This document shows, one piece after another, positions 13,159-23,990 of a stretch of DNA of 64,000 nucleotides (its first letter is position 1; each line of letters begins with the position of its first letter). Under the pieces are notes generated by a model. It made no database searches. It was not told where the DNA came from and worked only from the letters and a program-made list of their open reading frames with translations. A program made the translations under genes and the position numbers. The DNA is from Cercis canadensis (lineage: Eukaryota > Streptophyta > Magnoliopsida > Fabales > Fabaceae): assembly GCA_003255065.1 (NCBI GenBank), contig QAOA01001104.1, positions 26,434 to 90,433 of the forward strand, in the 5' to 3' direction.

Positions 13159-13199
<41 letters not shown>
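13137..13199. repeat. Poly(A) run with an ambiguous base
   Basis: A run of about 63 bases, all A except N at 13158. It abuts a CACTA end and is probably a poorly resolved homopolymer, so nearby sequence may be missing. Confidence 0.8.
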
Positions 13200-13201
<2 letters not shown>

Positions 13202-13425
13202 TAAGGAACAAGTATATATCCGTCAGAAATTCTGTGAGAACAAGTGTTAGTCCGTGAGAAATTCTGTGAAAAATACTATAAGAAATTTTCTCACGGCATG
13301 AATATTCTATGACAAATGTGGTTTCTCATGAGAGTTTTTCTAATGGCACATTTTTCATGAGAATTTCTGTTAGAAACATGTTTCTCACGCAATTTTGGGC
13401 ATTTTCTCACAAATTTTTTGTAGTG
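13200..13425. mobile_element. CACTA transposon terminal fragment
   Basis: Ends in TTTTTTGTAGTG at 13425, the inverse of CACTACAAAAAA. It carries many copies of a TTTCTCACGG/TCTGTGAGAAA-type subterminal motif, in both orientations. The same motif fills the ends of the complete CACTA element at 41479-44872. The other terminus was not found; the poly(A)/N run cuts the fragment on its left. Confidence 0.75.
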
Positions 13426-13458
13426 TTATTTTCTTTTCTTAATTTCTATATGTGTAAG

Positions 13459-13759
13459 AGTACGAATAATGGAAAGAAACAGCCAATGTGATTTTCCTAG
13501 CGCAATATGGACAGGACCTTATTTTAATAGTGATTGGTGTGCTACAAAATGCAGGGAGAAGGAGAGGGCACCTGGAGGACACTGTCCATTTTATGAATTT
13601 TGGTGCACATACAACTGTACAGATTTTTGTGCTAGCCTTAGCAGAACATGGCATGGGCCTTGTTTCAGTAATACTCTTTTCTCTAGGCAGTGCAGGGTGC
13701 AAGATAATAAGTTCAGGGTTCTTTGTAATGATTTCAAATGTTTGTGCAATTATCACTGA
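13459..13759 (+). CDS. Two-domain defensin-like exon with incomplete cysteine sets (possible pseudogene)
   Basis: A T-rich tract and an AG at 13457-13458 give a likely splice acceptor; the first Met is at 13469. The frame holds two plant-defensin (gamma-thionin) units in tandem. Unit 1 begins QCDFPSAIWTGP and has the DWCATKC and GGHC blocks and a final WCTYNC. Unit 2 begins DFCASLSRTWHGPC and has RQC, VLC and KCLCNYH. Against the C8 pattern, unit 1 lacks C2 (Tyr) and probably C6. Unit 2 lacks C3 (Phe), and its C8 position is the TGA stop. Plant defensins are secreted antimicrobial peptides whose signal peptide sits on a separate first exon. No convincing signal exon is visible upstream, where a CACTA end and a poly(A)/N run intervene. 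Defensin ancestry is well supported; a working product is doubtful. Confidence 0.62.
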
Positions 13760-14635
13760 GACTCCCAATTACAATTATTATGTCTACATTGTGTTGTCAA
13801 AATAAAGATTTTGTTCTATTATTGCTGCTGTTACAGAAAACAGGTCGCCCTCTCGGAGCTCATCGAATTAGTCTCGTGCTTTACATAGAATGGTGGTCAC
13901 GTGTATAGTAGTAAAAAATTTAAATAGTTTGCAATATGTCTTGAGGTCGAATATTTTTCCTTAGTGCCCTTACATACAAAATCAAAAAAAGAAAAAAAAA
14001 ATAGGAATTCCCAATTTTTCCTTTGAAAATTCAAATCATTCTGCCACTATATATGTTCTCCATAGGGTGTAAACAGCATATGAAATAATATCCTTTGCAT
14101 AATGGTTTGAGCCTTCGCAGTTATTAAAACTGGTCTTTATTTGTAGCTTGCTGGTAATCTAGCTTGCACAAGCAGTTTTCACTTCTTTTGTCAGAGGTTT
14201 TCTTCCCCTCCCCCCTCACCCCCACTTTTTTTTATAGCAGAGATTCATGAGTAGATATCTATCAAAAAACGTGGGACATGGGTTTACCTTTCGAATTAGA
14301 GTGAGCTGTTTAGCTAATGTGCATTGCATGAGAAGATCAAGCCATTGGCACGTGCTCTCTCTTGCTACATGAAACAACAAACATAATAAATTGAATATTA
14401 TAACAATTTTGAACTTTAATTTATTTCTTTATCATGTGATATTTTTCTGACATTTCTTATATGCAATTGTCATAGGTGTAGACAATTCCAACTTTCTACT
14501 TTTATTCATACTATACAGATTCAGATTTTAACTATCATTTTAGACAAAAATCTACCTGTAATTTTGATTGTTTTACTAGACCCATTTATTACAGTTTACA
14601 ATATTATAATGAAGAGTAAAACCCTTATTTGGTCC
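13760..14635. other. No gene recognised
   Basis: AT-rich sequence downstream of the defensin-like exon. A second frame at 13488-13805 is a shadow of that exon. Confidence 0.5.
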
Positions 14636-14810
14636 TCGAAAGATAGGTTCGGTGACAATTTAATCCTCCAAAGATTTTCACCGACACTTTAGTCCTTGAA
14701 AGATTGTTCCATCGGTCATTTTCGTCCTCCGCTTATGTCCGTTAATTGGACTTAACAGAAAAGTTCACGTGGCACGTTAATTGCTAACGTGTCCGTTATA
14801 TGTTGGTTCA
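14636..14810. repeat. Dispersed repeat end (ACCCTTATTTGGTCCTCGAAAG type)
   Basis: The wording (tract of 'Y gtcc tcgaaaga', 'tccgttaattgga', 'aacgtgtccgttat') resembles one arm of a MULE/MITE-type repeat, as in the complete element at 47461-47876. I could not find its partner arm. Confidence 0.4.
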
Positions 14811-15017
14811 ATTTTGTAGTTAAAAATTTATTTAAAAATATGCATAATAATTGTTCATTTTGACCAAATTTTATAAATTTCAGTGGTTGTAGCTTGCAAA
14901 ACAACAGAGTGAATGTTTGCTTGTGCATGCTAAGGGGGTTGGGCAGCAAAATCAAACATGCTAAGGGAAAACCTCAACGCAAACTATTGAGTATAGGCTT
15001 AATAAAAAAGAAAAGAA
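14804..15017 (+). repeat. Direct repeat upstream of the NLR, copy 1
   Basis: About 210 bases recur as a near copy at 16037-16253, including TGTGCATGCTAAGGGGGTTG and the closing ATTGAGTATAGGCTTAATAA. The spacing is about 1.23 kb. Confidence 0.85.
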
Positions 15018-16036
15018 AAAAGACCTCTAACAGGAGGTGCAAATGTGAAGATTAAGGGAAATTTTTTTATCTTGAAGTGACTATGGGTAGATGTACTCTT
15101 TTAAGATTTAAGGTAACTTTGTGTAACTCGTAACTTTTTACCAGACTGATTCAGTTGAAATGAGTTCCAAGCCTTGCTGACTTGGGGCTGGCTGCTGTTC
15201 TTGCTTATGAATTATGAGAAAACCACAGGGAAGAATCCTGCAACCAATCCTTAGGCACTCTTAGAGGTAAAAGTTCTTGATTATTTCTTATACACATTCT
15301 ATATCATTATGATAGACATAATCTCATTTAGAATTACATTTAGATGTGATAAAAGGGTTCTAGGAAATACAGGCTTGTATAATTTCTGAAAGAATCTAAC
15401 AAGTCGAAATTACTTACATAGTTAAATTCAGTTATATTGCTGTTAACTTTTTTGATCCACAAATATTTAAATGATCCATGACTTGAGTTGCTGAAATAAA
15501 ATTCTAGGCAACATCTTAGTGCGATATCAACATAGCTTGATCTTACAAAATATTTGGAATGGCTACTGCTTGGACCATTTTTTTCACAATTCATGAAAGT
15601 TTCAAATGATCCTTGTGTTGGCTACATTGGAACACAATGAACCTTTCCTATGACCAATTAACTTCTGACTAGCAACCCAATGTACATGAACAAATTTAAC
15701 TTCATCTCATGAGAAATCAAAATTCTTCAAATTATACACTTCCACACCTAAAATATATTATCCCTAATTGTCCTAAGTTTGATCCATTTATCTTCAACAT
15801 GTATCAAAATGCAAATTGGCATAATGGACAGTATTTCTATTATTTCTGAAACATATTAGGCAAATTAGGGTAGAAGTTTATTGTGGATGGACTTTTGATT
15901 GAGTTTTCATAGGGGAATCTCTTTTTGCAGGGGTTACATACCTATTAATCACGGTTAAAGGGGACACTTATTTGAACATGCATAATTATGGGCTCCTCAC
16001 TCAAATATTTTTAGTTGTGAAGTTACTCTTTTTTTA
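15018..16036. other. Spacer between direct repeats, no gene recognised
   Basis: AT-rich. A minus-strand open frame at 15340-15594 has no recognisable domain. Confidence 0.5.
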
Positions 16037-16253
16037 GGTTCAATTTTGTAGTTAAAAATTTATTTGAAAATGCATAATTGTTGTTCATTTTGACCAAATT
16101 TTATGCATTACAGTGGTTGTAGCTTCAAAAACAGAGTGAATGTTTGATTGTGCATGCTAAGGGGGTTGGGGAGCAAAATCAAACATGCTAAGGGAACACC
16201 TCAATACAAACTATTGAGTATAGGCTTAATAAGATAATTAAGACCAAAAGAAA
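16037..16253 (+). repeat. Direct repeat upstream of the NLR, copy 2
   Basis: Partner of 14804-15017. It ends about 300 bp before the NLR start, so it forms part of that gene's likely promoter or 5' leader. Confidence 0.85.
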
Positions 16254-16559
16254 AAAGATGTAACAATATTCTATGTCAATTGTTGTCAAGCAAGGTATTG
16301 CAAGCTTTTCTTTTATTTTTTTTTTCCATTTTCTTAATTCTTGTTACATAGTAGAGTAGTCTCTATGTCTTTCTTAACTTTGAAATTTTGAAATAACGTG
16401 CAAAATTTGATAACAGGGATATTCAATTTCACCTTGGTTTTCCAATTGTGAACACCCCAAAATAAAGATTTGGGACACATTTTTGGTCTCCACTCTTTCA
16501 ACAATTACAAACCGAAGAAAAAAAGCAAAGGAGACTCTGTTAGACGAGGTCTCAATTCA

Positions 16560-19268
16560 ATGGCTTCAGCAGCAGTTGATCTCTTGATTGGCAAGGTGGT
16601 TTCTTTGATAGAGAGTGAAGTATCTTTGCTTGTTAATGTTGGCGATGAGCTTCATGAAATGCAGCATGAGCTGCAGAGCATGAGATCATTCTTGGAGGAT
16701 GCACATTCAACCCCTGATGAAACAGAACAAGACAAGACCTGGGTGGCCCAGCTAAGAGATACTGCTATTGAGCTTCAAGATATCATTGATGAGTTCGACT
16801 ATCACAAGAACAAGCTCCAAGCTTCAAGAAAAGGCACAAGATTTTTCCGTCAAACCATTAATTTCCCCCAACGACTTTGGGTAAAGCATCAAGTAGCCTC
16901 TAAGTTGCAGAGAATTAAGAGAGCTGTCAACTCCATTTCAAAGAGGAAAAACCGATATGAAGATGTAAATCGTTCACAAGGAACTCCTTCTCATGTTGTT
17001 CCTCGTGACTGGTTGAAAATTCACCACGAATCATCTCTTTACCTGAGAGATGATGATGTGGTGGGATTTGAAGAGGCCAAAGACAAGATAAGGGGATTGT
17101 TAAAGAATGAAAAGCCGAAACGCACTGTGATATCAATATTGGGAGCAGGAGGTTCAGGTAAGACCACTTTGGCGGCTAATGCATACAATGATCCCAAAAC
17201 AAAGCGATATTTTGGTTGTTTTGCATGGATCACCGTCTCACAAAGATATGAAGTCGAGGACATTTTTAGATCCATGATTAAGGACTTGTATAAATCAACA
17301 AATGAAAAGATTCCTGAAGATTTGAGCAGCATGGACCGCAGGTCATTGGTAGAGACAATTGTGAGCTACTTGAAAGAAAAAAGGTATCTTATTGTCTTGG
17401 ATGATGTCTGGAGTGGTAATCTTTGGAAACAAATAAGCATTGCACTGCCAGAAGATCTGCAGGGAAGTCGGGTCATGCTCACCACAAGATCTGAATCAGT
17501 TGCTTCATATTCCTTTGAAGTGCAAAGCCATGTTCACCGTGTTGAACCCCTCAAAGAAGATATAGCTTTCAATCTTTTTGGCAAGAAGGCTTTCACCAAT
17601 GGATATTGCCCACCTAATCTTGAACCATTTGCCAAGAGCCTTGTTGATAAATGTGATGGACTACCTCTAGCACTAGTAGCTTTGGGTAGTAGCATGTCTT
17701 ATAAAAAGCTAGAATCTGAATGGGGGATGGTTGATCGTAGCTTGAACTGGCAGCTAAGTAACAATCCCGAGTTGCAGAAAATGAGGACAATCTTGTTATT
17801 AAGCTACAATGATTTGCCTTATAGATTGCAGCTTTGCTTCCTATATTGTTCTGTTTTTCCCGAAGATTATTTGATGAAGAGAAAAAGGCTCATTAGGTTG
17901 TGGCTTGCGGAAGGATTTTTAGAAGAGATTAAAGGGCTAACACCAGAAGAAGTAGGTGAAATGTACTTGATGGAACTTGTACGCAGGAGCTTACTTCATG
18001 TGGTTCAAAGTAATCCACATGGCCAGCCAAAAAAATGTAGGATGCATGATATACTACGAGAACTAGCTATTTCAATCTCGACAAATGAGAAGTTTTGTAC
18101 CATATGCAAAGATAAAGAAACAATTAGAGACCGTAGCGCTCCTATCTTAGCAATTCAAGAAAATATTTGTTCAAACTTGCGTGACAGCTTTTCAAAGGTT
18201 CGATCCTTCTTTCTATTTATCATTGGAACATTAGACCTGTCACCCTCAATTGCATTGCCTTCTGGGTTTAAATTCTTAAGGGTCTTGGATCTTGAAGGTC
18301 TCAATATTGACAAAGTTCCTGATGATATTGTAGTTTGTTACAACTTAAGATACCTGAATTTGACTAAGACCAAAGTGAGGGAGCTTCCAAAATCAATTGG
18401 ACAACTCTGTCAGTTGCACACTTTAGACCTTAAGGATACTTGCATTGAAGTGCTTCCTTCTGGGGTTACCAAATTGCACAACTTACGTCATCTACTTGTG
18501 TATCGTGATGCCGACTTTTATACTGACACTTTTGCCTTTGCTTGGGGTGTGAGAGCGCCACCAAATATTTGTAGGCTCAAGAACTTACAAGTTCTGACCT
18601 TCGTTGAAGCAAATGGTGACCTTGTGAAAAATCTCAAGAACTTGAGTAGTCTGAGGAGGCTTTGCCTCTGTAAGGTGACTGAAGAAGTTGAGAAGGACAT
18701 GTGCCTTGCCATTGAGACAATGGAACATCTTCATTATTTGATTGTGGTGACAACAAATGACAAGACTGAATTACGTTTGGATTCACTATCATCAACAGCT
18801 CCTCGTCTAAAAAAGCTACGACTAGGTGGGAAGCTAAGGAAGATTCCTGGTTGGTTTCAAGCTCTAGGGAATCTCATTGAATTGACCTTGCACTGGACCA
18901 GATTCCAAGATGATATCCTTCCTCACATAGAAGCGCTGCCTATTTTGGAAAAACTTATTTTGAAAAAAGCTTATATGGGAGAACAGTTGTACTTTGGCAC
19001 AGGGTTCCAGAAACTTAGGCAATTAGAGATATTATCTATGCCTCAATTGAAGAAAATTGAATTCAAAGATGGGGTGATGCCCAACATTCAATATCTTCAT
19101 GTTCGTTTCTGTTCTGGATTAGAAACAGTGCCTGGCATTGGCAATCTCAAATCTCTAGAAGGAGTGTATTTTAGAATTGTTCCTGAGCTACGTGACCACT
19201 TCCTCCAAGATTTGGCAAAGTTTAAGCACCAGTCCAGGATTTTCTGGGACACACTACGCAGCCGGTAA
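16560..19268 (+). CDS. CC-NBS-LRR disease resistance protein, RPM1-like
   Basis: A single-exon NLR of 902 residues if translation starts at the Met at 16560 (MASAAVDLLIGKVV, the usual CNL opening). The frame stays open to a Met at 16470, which would add 30 basic residues. Order of parts: Rx-type coiled coil with an EDVID-like block (IELQDIIDEFDYH, about residues 70-82); P-loop GAGGSGKTT at 195-203; kinase-2 LIVLDDVW with Asp 281-282 and the Trp typical of CC-NLRs; RNBS-B GSRVMLTTRS; GLPL at 367-370; RNBS-D with CFLYCSVFPEDY; MHD at 495-497; then leucine-rich repeats to the end. All nucleotide-binding motifs are intact. CNLs are cytosolic or membrane-associated immune receptors; RPM1-group members often monitor host targets of pathogen effectors. 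A pair of ~210-bp direct repeats lies upstream. The pathogen recognised cannot be told from sequence. Confidence 0.96.
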   Translation: MASAAVDLLIGKVVSLIESEVSLLVNVGDELHEMQHELQSMRSFLEDAHSTPDETEQDKTWVAQLRDTAIELQDIIDEFDYHKNKLQASRKGTRFFRQTINFPQRLWVKHQVASKLQRIKRAVNSISKRKNRYEDVNRSQGTPSHVVPRDWLKIHHESSLYLRDDDVVGFEEAKDKIRGLLKNEKPKRTVISILGAGGSGKTTLAANAYNDPKTKRYFGCFAWITVSQRYEVEDIFRSMIKDLYKSTNEKIPEDLSSMDRRSLVETIVSYLKEKRYLIVLDDVWSGNLWKQISIALPEDLQGSRVMLTTRSESVASYSFEVQSHVHRVEPLKEDIAFNLFGKKAFTNGYCPPNLEPFAKSLVDKCDGLPLALVALGSSMSYKKLESEWGMVDRSLNWQLSNNPELQKMRTILLLSYNDLPYRLQLCFLYCSVFPEDYLMKRKRLIRLWLAEGFLEEIKGLTPEEVGEMYLMELVRRSLLHVVQSNPHGQPKKCRMHDILRELAISISTNEKFCTICKDKETIRDRSAPILAIQENICSNLRDSFSKVRSFFLFIIGTLDLSPSIALPSGFKFLRVLDLEGLNIDKVPDDIVVCYNLRYLNLTKTKVRELPKSIGQLCQLHTLDLKDTCIEVLPSGVTKLHNLRHLLVYRDADFYTDTFAFAWGVRAPPNICRLKNLQVLTFVEANGDLVKNLKNLSSLRRLCLCKVTEEVEKDMCLAIETMEHLHYLIVVTTNDKTELRLDSLSSTAPRLKKLRLGGKLRKIPGWFQALGNLIELTLHWTRFQDDILPHIEALPILEKLILKKAYMGEQLYFGTGFQKLRQLEILSMPQLKKIEFKDGVMPNIQYLHVRFCSGLETVPGIGNLKSLEGVYFRIVPELRDHFLQDLAKFKHQSRIFWDTLRSR

Positions 19269-20839
19269 GACAATTAATATTAATATATGTCAACTTGGCT
19301 TGAATTTACTAGAGAAATCCATTCATATATTTTTTATTAATCCAAATTTCCTTGCTAGGTGATTAATCCTACCACTAAGAAGAAAATAGAAATAATCAAA
19401 GTGTTCAATGATTTGTCACTGAATCAAAGAACTTGGCTATATATGAATCCTTCATCCTTTTGAAGACATGGCTTCTTCTTCTGCTTCCTATCTATTTATG
19501 ATAACAGGGTACGATGATTTAGATGAATATGATTTTATTTTTAAGTTGTACTAAATTTGGACAGGTTATTTTTATGAGTGACGGTATTTGTGACTACTTG
19601 TTTTTAAGTATTATTGATGATTGTATTATTCTAAACTCTGATATATGGATCAATTTTTTTTTTCTTATTCTTATTATCATTATTATTTTATCCTATTTAT
19701 TTTATATACTTTATACCAATTTTTTTTTCTTATTCTTATTATCATCATTATTTTATCCTATGTTCTTGAGGTGATGGGCAGTTTCTTTGTTTTGCCAGAA
19801 ACGTTGGCAATACTTATAAGATCCTCAATAGCATTGTTATTTTTATGTATTTACAACTATTATATTTTTGAAACATTTTACTTTCACCTTTTTCACTTAT
19901 TATTTTTTTATAAAATCTTAAAATTGCAATAGTTATGTAAGATAGTTATCACCACTGTTTATTAGACATGAATGTTGCTTTATTAAGTAAATGGTAATTT
20001 TGTCCCCATAATATTTTATATTAATATACTGTGACATTAGTAATAATAATTGCAAAAATAAAAATTACAGATAAAAAAATTAATTCTCATTGTCAAAACT
20101 AAACAAGCACACCCATTTTATTGAAAACATATAAATTGCCAAACTGTGCTAGAATTGTTGTGGTGGGCCATTTAAGCTTACTTAATAAGTGGGTTGGACA
20201 ATAAAAATGACAATCTTTTTGAGTTAATACGTGTCGAGTCATGATAGTCTAATTCTAAATGGGTTAGCCTTTTTAATTTATTTTTTTAACAGCTTAATTG
20301 CTATTAAGTTAAAAATAAATAAAAGCTTACCAAAAAAGAAAATTTAAAAAGAATATCTTGTTTTCTTTTTTAAAAAAAAAAAGAACTTTAGACTTGTTAG
20401 CAACATAAGACTTTGATTCTCATGAAATCTCAACTAATGACAACAGTATGAAAGAATAAAATAATCTACTGTCAATAAAAAAAAATTTAGTTAGTTGACA
20501 GTTTTCTATTCATCAATAGTATATAAAATTTTACACTAACAATAAATCAAATTTAATCCTATCTAATTTTAAAAACATTTTAATAGTCAAATCCATATTT
20601 ATTTATATTCAACTTTTCTTAATCACCAATCTATCCATTGTTTACTCAAATAGCGTTAGAAACTAAAATCTCCAACATCAGTCATTCCACATCAACACAA
20701 GCTATGAAAAAAAATTGCAAAGTTGAGGAGTCTACTTAACAGAACTTGGGTGAAAGAGGGTTAGCCTCTAATTTTCTTTTCATTGCACATAGATTATTCA
20801 CATGGTGTCACTTCTCTCTCTCTCTCTTTCCCTCTAAAA
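19269..20839. other. AT-rich stretch downstream of the NLR
   Basis: No gene recognised. At 19651-19758 a T-rich phrase (TCTTATTCTTATTATCAT) is tandemly duplicated about 70 bp apart, and hydrophobic short frames there are a product of that composition. Confidence 0.55.
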
Positions 20840-21935
20840 GTCAACATTCAGTTTGAGTGGCACAAGAAAAGGATTGACAGTGTGAGCTGCATCTCCAATC
20901 CACACGTTTTGATGAATAGACATTTGCATGCCGCAAAGATAAAGAAAGCACCATTCTTTCAGATGCCAGCTTAACTACTTTTGAAGGAATTTCAAAGAAT
21001 TCATTAGCGGATAATGTTGCAGCCATTTTTAGCCAGGAGAACATGTCTCTATAATTTCCCAGTAAGCTTGACTTAGGATAATGTTCATATCTGTAGATAC
21101 CCAATCATTTGACCCATTACATATTGGCCCATTTCATCAAAGGCTCACATCATCAAATCTCTATTAAACATGTCCTCATCATACCCTTTAACCTTTCTCT
21201 ATAAATAGTCATTGGCAACAGATATAGGGACTTTTGCTTCCCATGCTAACTTAAGCTTCAGAACTCAAATATTACCATCCGACCCTTAGTACATTTACTA
21301 CTCTGCAATTAATACATACTCAGTCCAACCTCATCTCTCTTTCCAACCTTCAGCTCAAATCAAGCATCGTTAATATCCAAAATCCAAAGCACAAACTCAG
21401 TGTCATTCATTAATTTACAGCTGGTTGACTCTTTCGGGCTCATGGTCCAGAGAATATTTGTAAACTTATCACCCATGGGCTAAAGTGCAATTGGAGCAGC
21501 AGGTAGAAACCGTTGCCACGCACGTTGGTTTTCAATGGCATGCTCTACTGTACAGATGATCGCATTCTGTGAGTAATTCCAGCCAGTTGTTCTGAATCCT
21601 GCTAATTCCCTAACACGTGATTTGCCTCCATCAGCCCCAACCTGCAAGCATTATCATCAATGTGATTAAGAACGAATCATGTCAATGACATAAATCATAA
21701 CAATCTCAGATATATGCTATCCAGTATATTAATTAGCATCATTATGCTAATATAGATTGTACTGCAAATGTAACTTATTTGTAAGAAAGTTTAAATTACC
21801 ACCAACTTTGCGTTTATGCTACTGCCATCACTAAGTTCCAGCTTTGCTAAATGCCCTTGAGCAGATGATGATGCTCTTCTTGTATTCTCCATGACCGTAG
21901 ATGTAGAGCTTGGATGGAAAGTCATTGAAGTTAAC
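20840..21935 (-). pseudogene. COQ6: COQ6-like ubiquinone biosynthesis monooxygenase, broken fragment
   Basis: COQ6 is the mitochondrial flavin monooxygenase that hydroxylates the ubiquinone ring. Exon-like block 1 (21935-21800) encodes LTSMTFHPSS...HLAKLELSDGSS and ends at a good donor (GTG|GTAATT). Block 2 starts at 21641 after a CAG acceptor and encodes VGADGGKSRVRELAGF and WNYSQNAIICTVEH, a conserved COQ6 stretch. In-frame TAG at 21482-21480 follows FLPAAPIAL, and recognisable residues (GDKFTNILWTM) continue to about 21400. Block 3 (about 21060-20850) encodes KVVKLASERM and, after a frameshift, IGDAAHTV, the second FAD-binding motif. The N-terminal FAD GxGxxG exon and the C-terminus were not found. 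Stop plus frameshift make it a pseudogene; the spaced blocks point to a copied genomic segment, not a retrocopy. Confidence 0.82.
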
Positions 21936-23175
21936 CTGGAAGGGTAGATTATTTTTTGGAAATCCAAATCCTGTCAACAAGCTTGCTTTTTTCAGTTTGA
22001 TGTAAGTATTGTGCCTTAGAATAACAAATTCCACTCAAATTTAACGAGTTAAAAAAACATTGTTGATGGCAAAATCATGGTACTCGCTGGGAGATAGCTA
22101 GACTTAGGCTTAATTGTCTTGAGACAGAAAGCATCTATGTGAACCAAGGAAACAATATTACATAAAGTCCCTGAACTTACAAGGAATTGACGATACTTGT
22201 GTTGAGGTTAGGAAAATTAGGTCGAGTAACTGGATTCAGGTCAGTTTAAGTTTAAGGTCTTATTTGAACAATGAGCACGAGTGAATTAAGGGCCGGGTTG
22301 GGAATACCCAAACTCTAAAAGTTAAATTAGGTCGATTTCGAGTAAATAAAGTAATAAATGAAAAGAAAGTCCAAAGAATAATCATACATGTTAGAGAGTA
22401 GTATATGTATAGGAATGGGGGCATTTTGATAATTAAGACAATTGGGCCTAAATAAGCCGAAGGTGAATTGGGCCTCTGTGTAAGGGTATTTACTGAAATA
22501 ACTACTACAACTCTTTTCAGTTTATTGTTCAAACTTCAAATTATTGCATTATAATACAAATAAAGAAAGGCACTTGTATGAAAAAAGAGACTTTCTAGTT
22601 AATAAAGTCAATAACTTGAAGAATAATAGAATAAGAATTTTTAGATATCTATATGGTCATTTGTAATAAATTAGGAAACATCTCATGCATGGATAAAACT
22701 ATATGTCTACTAAGAGTATAGGATAGAAATGATACCAATGCTCAATGCTTTCAATGAAATCTACATATATATTACTGCAAGGAGAATGGATTAGTTTGTG
22801 CATGACTTTCTCCATAGAAAACTAGCAACAGGAGAAGATACTCAATCAAACCTCAAGCCATGGACTCCCGAAGGACTAAATTTACTGGAAGAAGAAAATA
22901 CCAAATTCAATCAAATTTGGAAAATCAACCAGATCTGAACTAACCCTTAAAACCCATCAATTTACAGAAATCCAAATCATGGGCAAAAGAAACCAAAAAC
23001 TAATTGAATCACAAAATACCAAGAATATCTCAGAATCTATTATACAAAAACCCGGGATCATTCATCAGAGCAATAAGCTTCAGATTTTCACTAACTAAAG
23101 CAATGAAAATGAGTAAAATGTCTCGTAATGAACTCTTCTTCAACACGTACATTTCATATGCCAATTGTCTGAGGA
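21936..23175. other. No gene recognised
   Basis: AT-rich. No further COQ6 exons were found upstream of the pseudogene on the minus strand. Confidence 0.5.
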
Positions 23176-23492
23176 GCTAGAATAGTATGAATAGAGGTCC
23201 TCAAGCTTGCGCCTTGTGTAGGCACCAGCAGAGAAGATGTTGAGAGAATTGTGAATTGGCGCTATGCACCATAACTACCGACTCAGGACATGCTTGCCTT
23301 TTTCCTTGTTCCACATAACACATTAGTGTCCTTATCTTCCTTACACCCTAGAGCCTGCAAGCATTCTGAAATTCATCAAATCTATTCACCGGATATTAGA
23401 AATGATGCCAATTCACAATATGTACCACATCTTCTCGTGGTGCCTACATTAGGAACAAGCTTGAGAGCCACCATTCTAGCTATTCATTATGA
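23176..23492. repeat. Imperfect inverted repeat, ~85-bp arms
   Basis: The reverse complement of 23176-23262 matches 23404-23492 with a few mismatches and small gaps. Shared blocks include CCAATTCACAAT, CATCTTCTC, GGTGCCTACA and CAAGCTTGAG. The loop is about 140 bp. A transcript across it could fold into a hairpin; no transcript evidence is available. Confidence 0.7.
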
Positions 23493-23621
23493 GTTTATGA
23501 TTTAGAGAGAAAACAAGTTCAAATAATAGCTCCTAGAATGATGATAAAATCTGTTCGTGATCAATTGTATTTATATTGAGGAGAAAATGAATACAAAGTT
23601 TGAATTCAGATTTTATTTTAG

Positions 23622-23990
23622 GTAAATTTACTACTTACATAGAATCTGATTTCTTTGAAATACAATATTTCCATTTTTCTATTATTTAGAATATTGTATT
23701 ACATTGTTTTAGCTATATTTACTAGTTACATAGAATCAGATTTCTTTGAAATGCTAGATTTCCTCATAATATATTTTGGATATTTTCATCTACTTGATAT
23801 ATAAAAACCTTTCCATGTTTCTGTTATTTAGAAGGTTGTATTACATTATTTTAGCTATATTTACTAGTTACATAGAATCCGATTTCTTTGAAATACTAGA
23901 TTCTCTGATAATATTTTGTGGACAATTTCATCAACTTGACATATAAAAACCTTCCCATGTTTCTATTATTTAGAAGGTTGTATAATATAT
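23622..23990 (+). repeat. Tandem repeat, about 143-bp unit
   Basis: The phrase TTTACTAGTTACATAGAATC and its followers recur at about 23710 and 23855. A shorter first unit starts near 23625. Confidence 0.75.

Noticed and set aside
13488..13805. Hydrophobic 105-codon frame overlapping the defensin-like exon
   Set aside because: It is the +1 shadow of the cysteine-patterned frame, whose motif spacing is far more specific.
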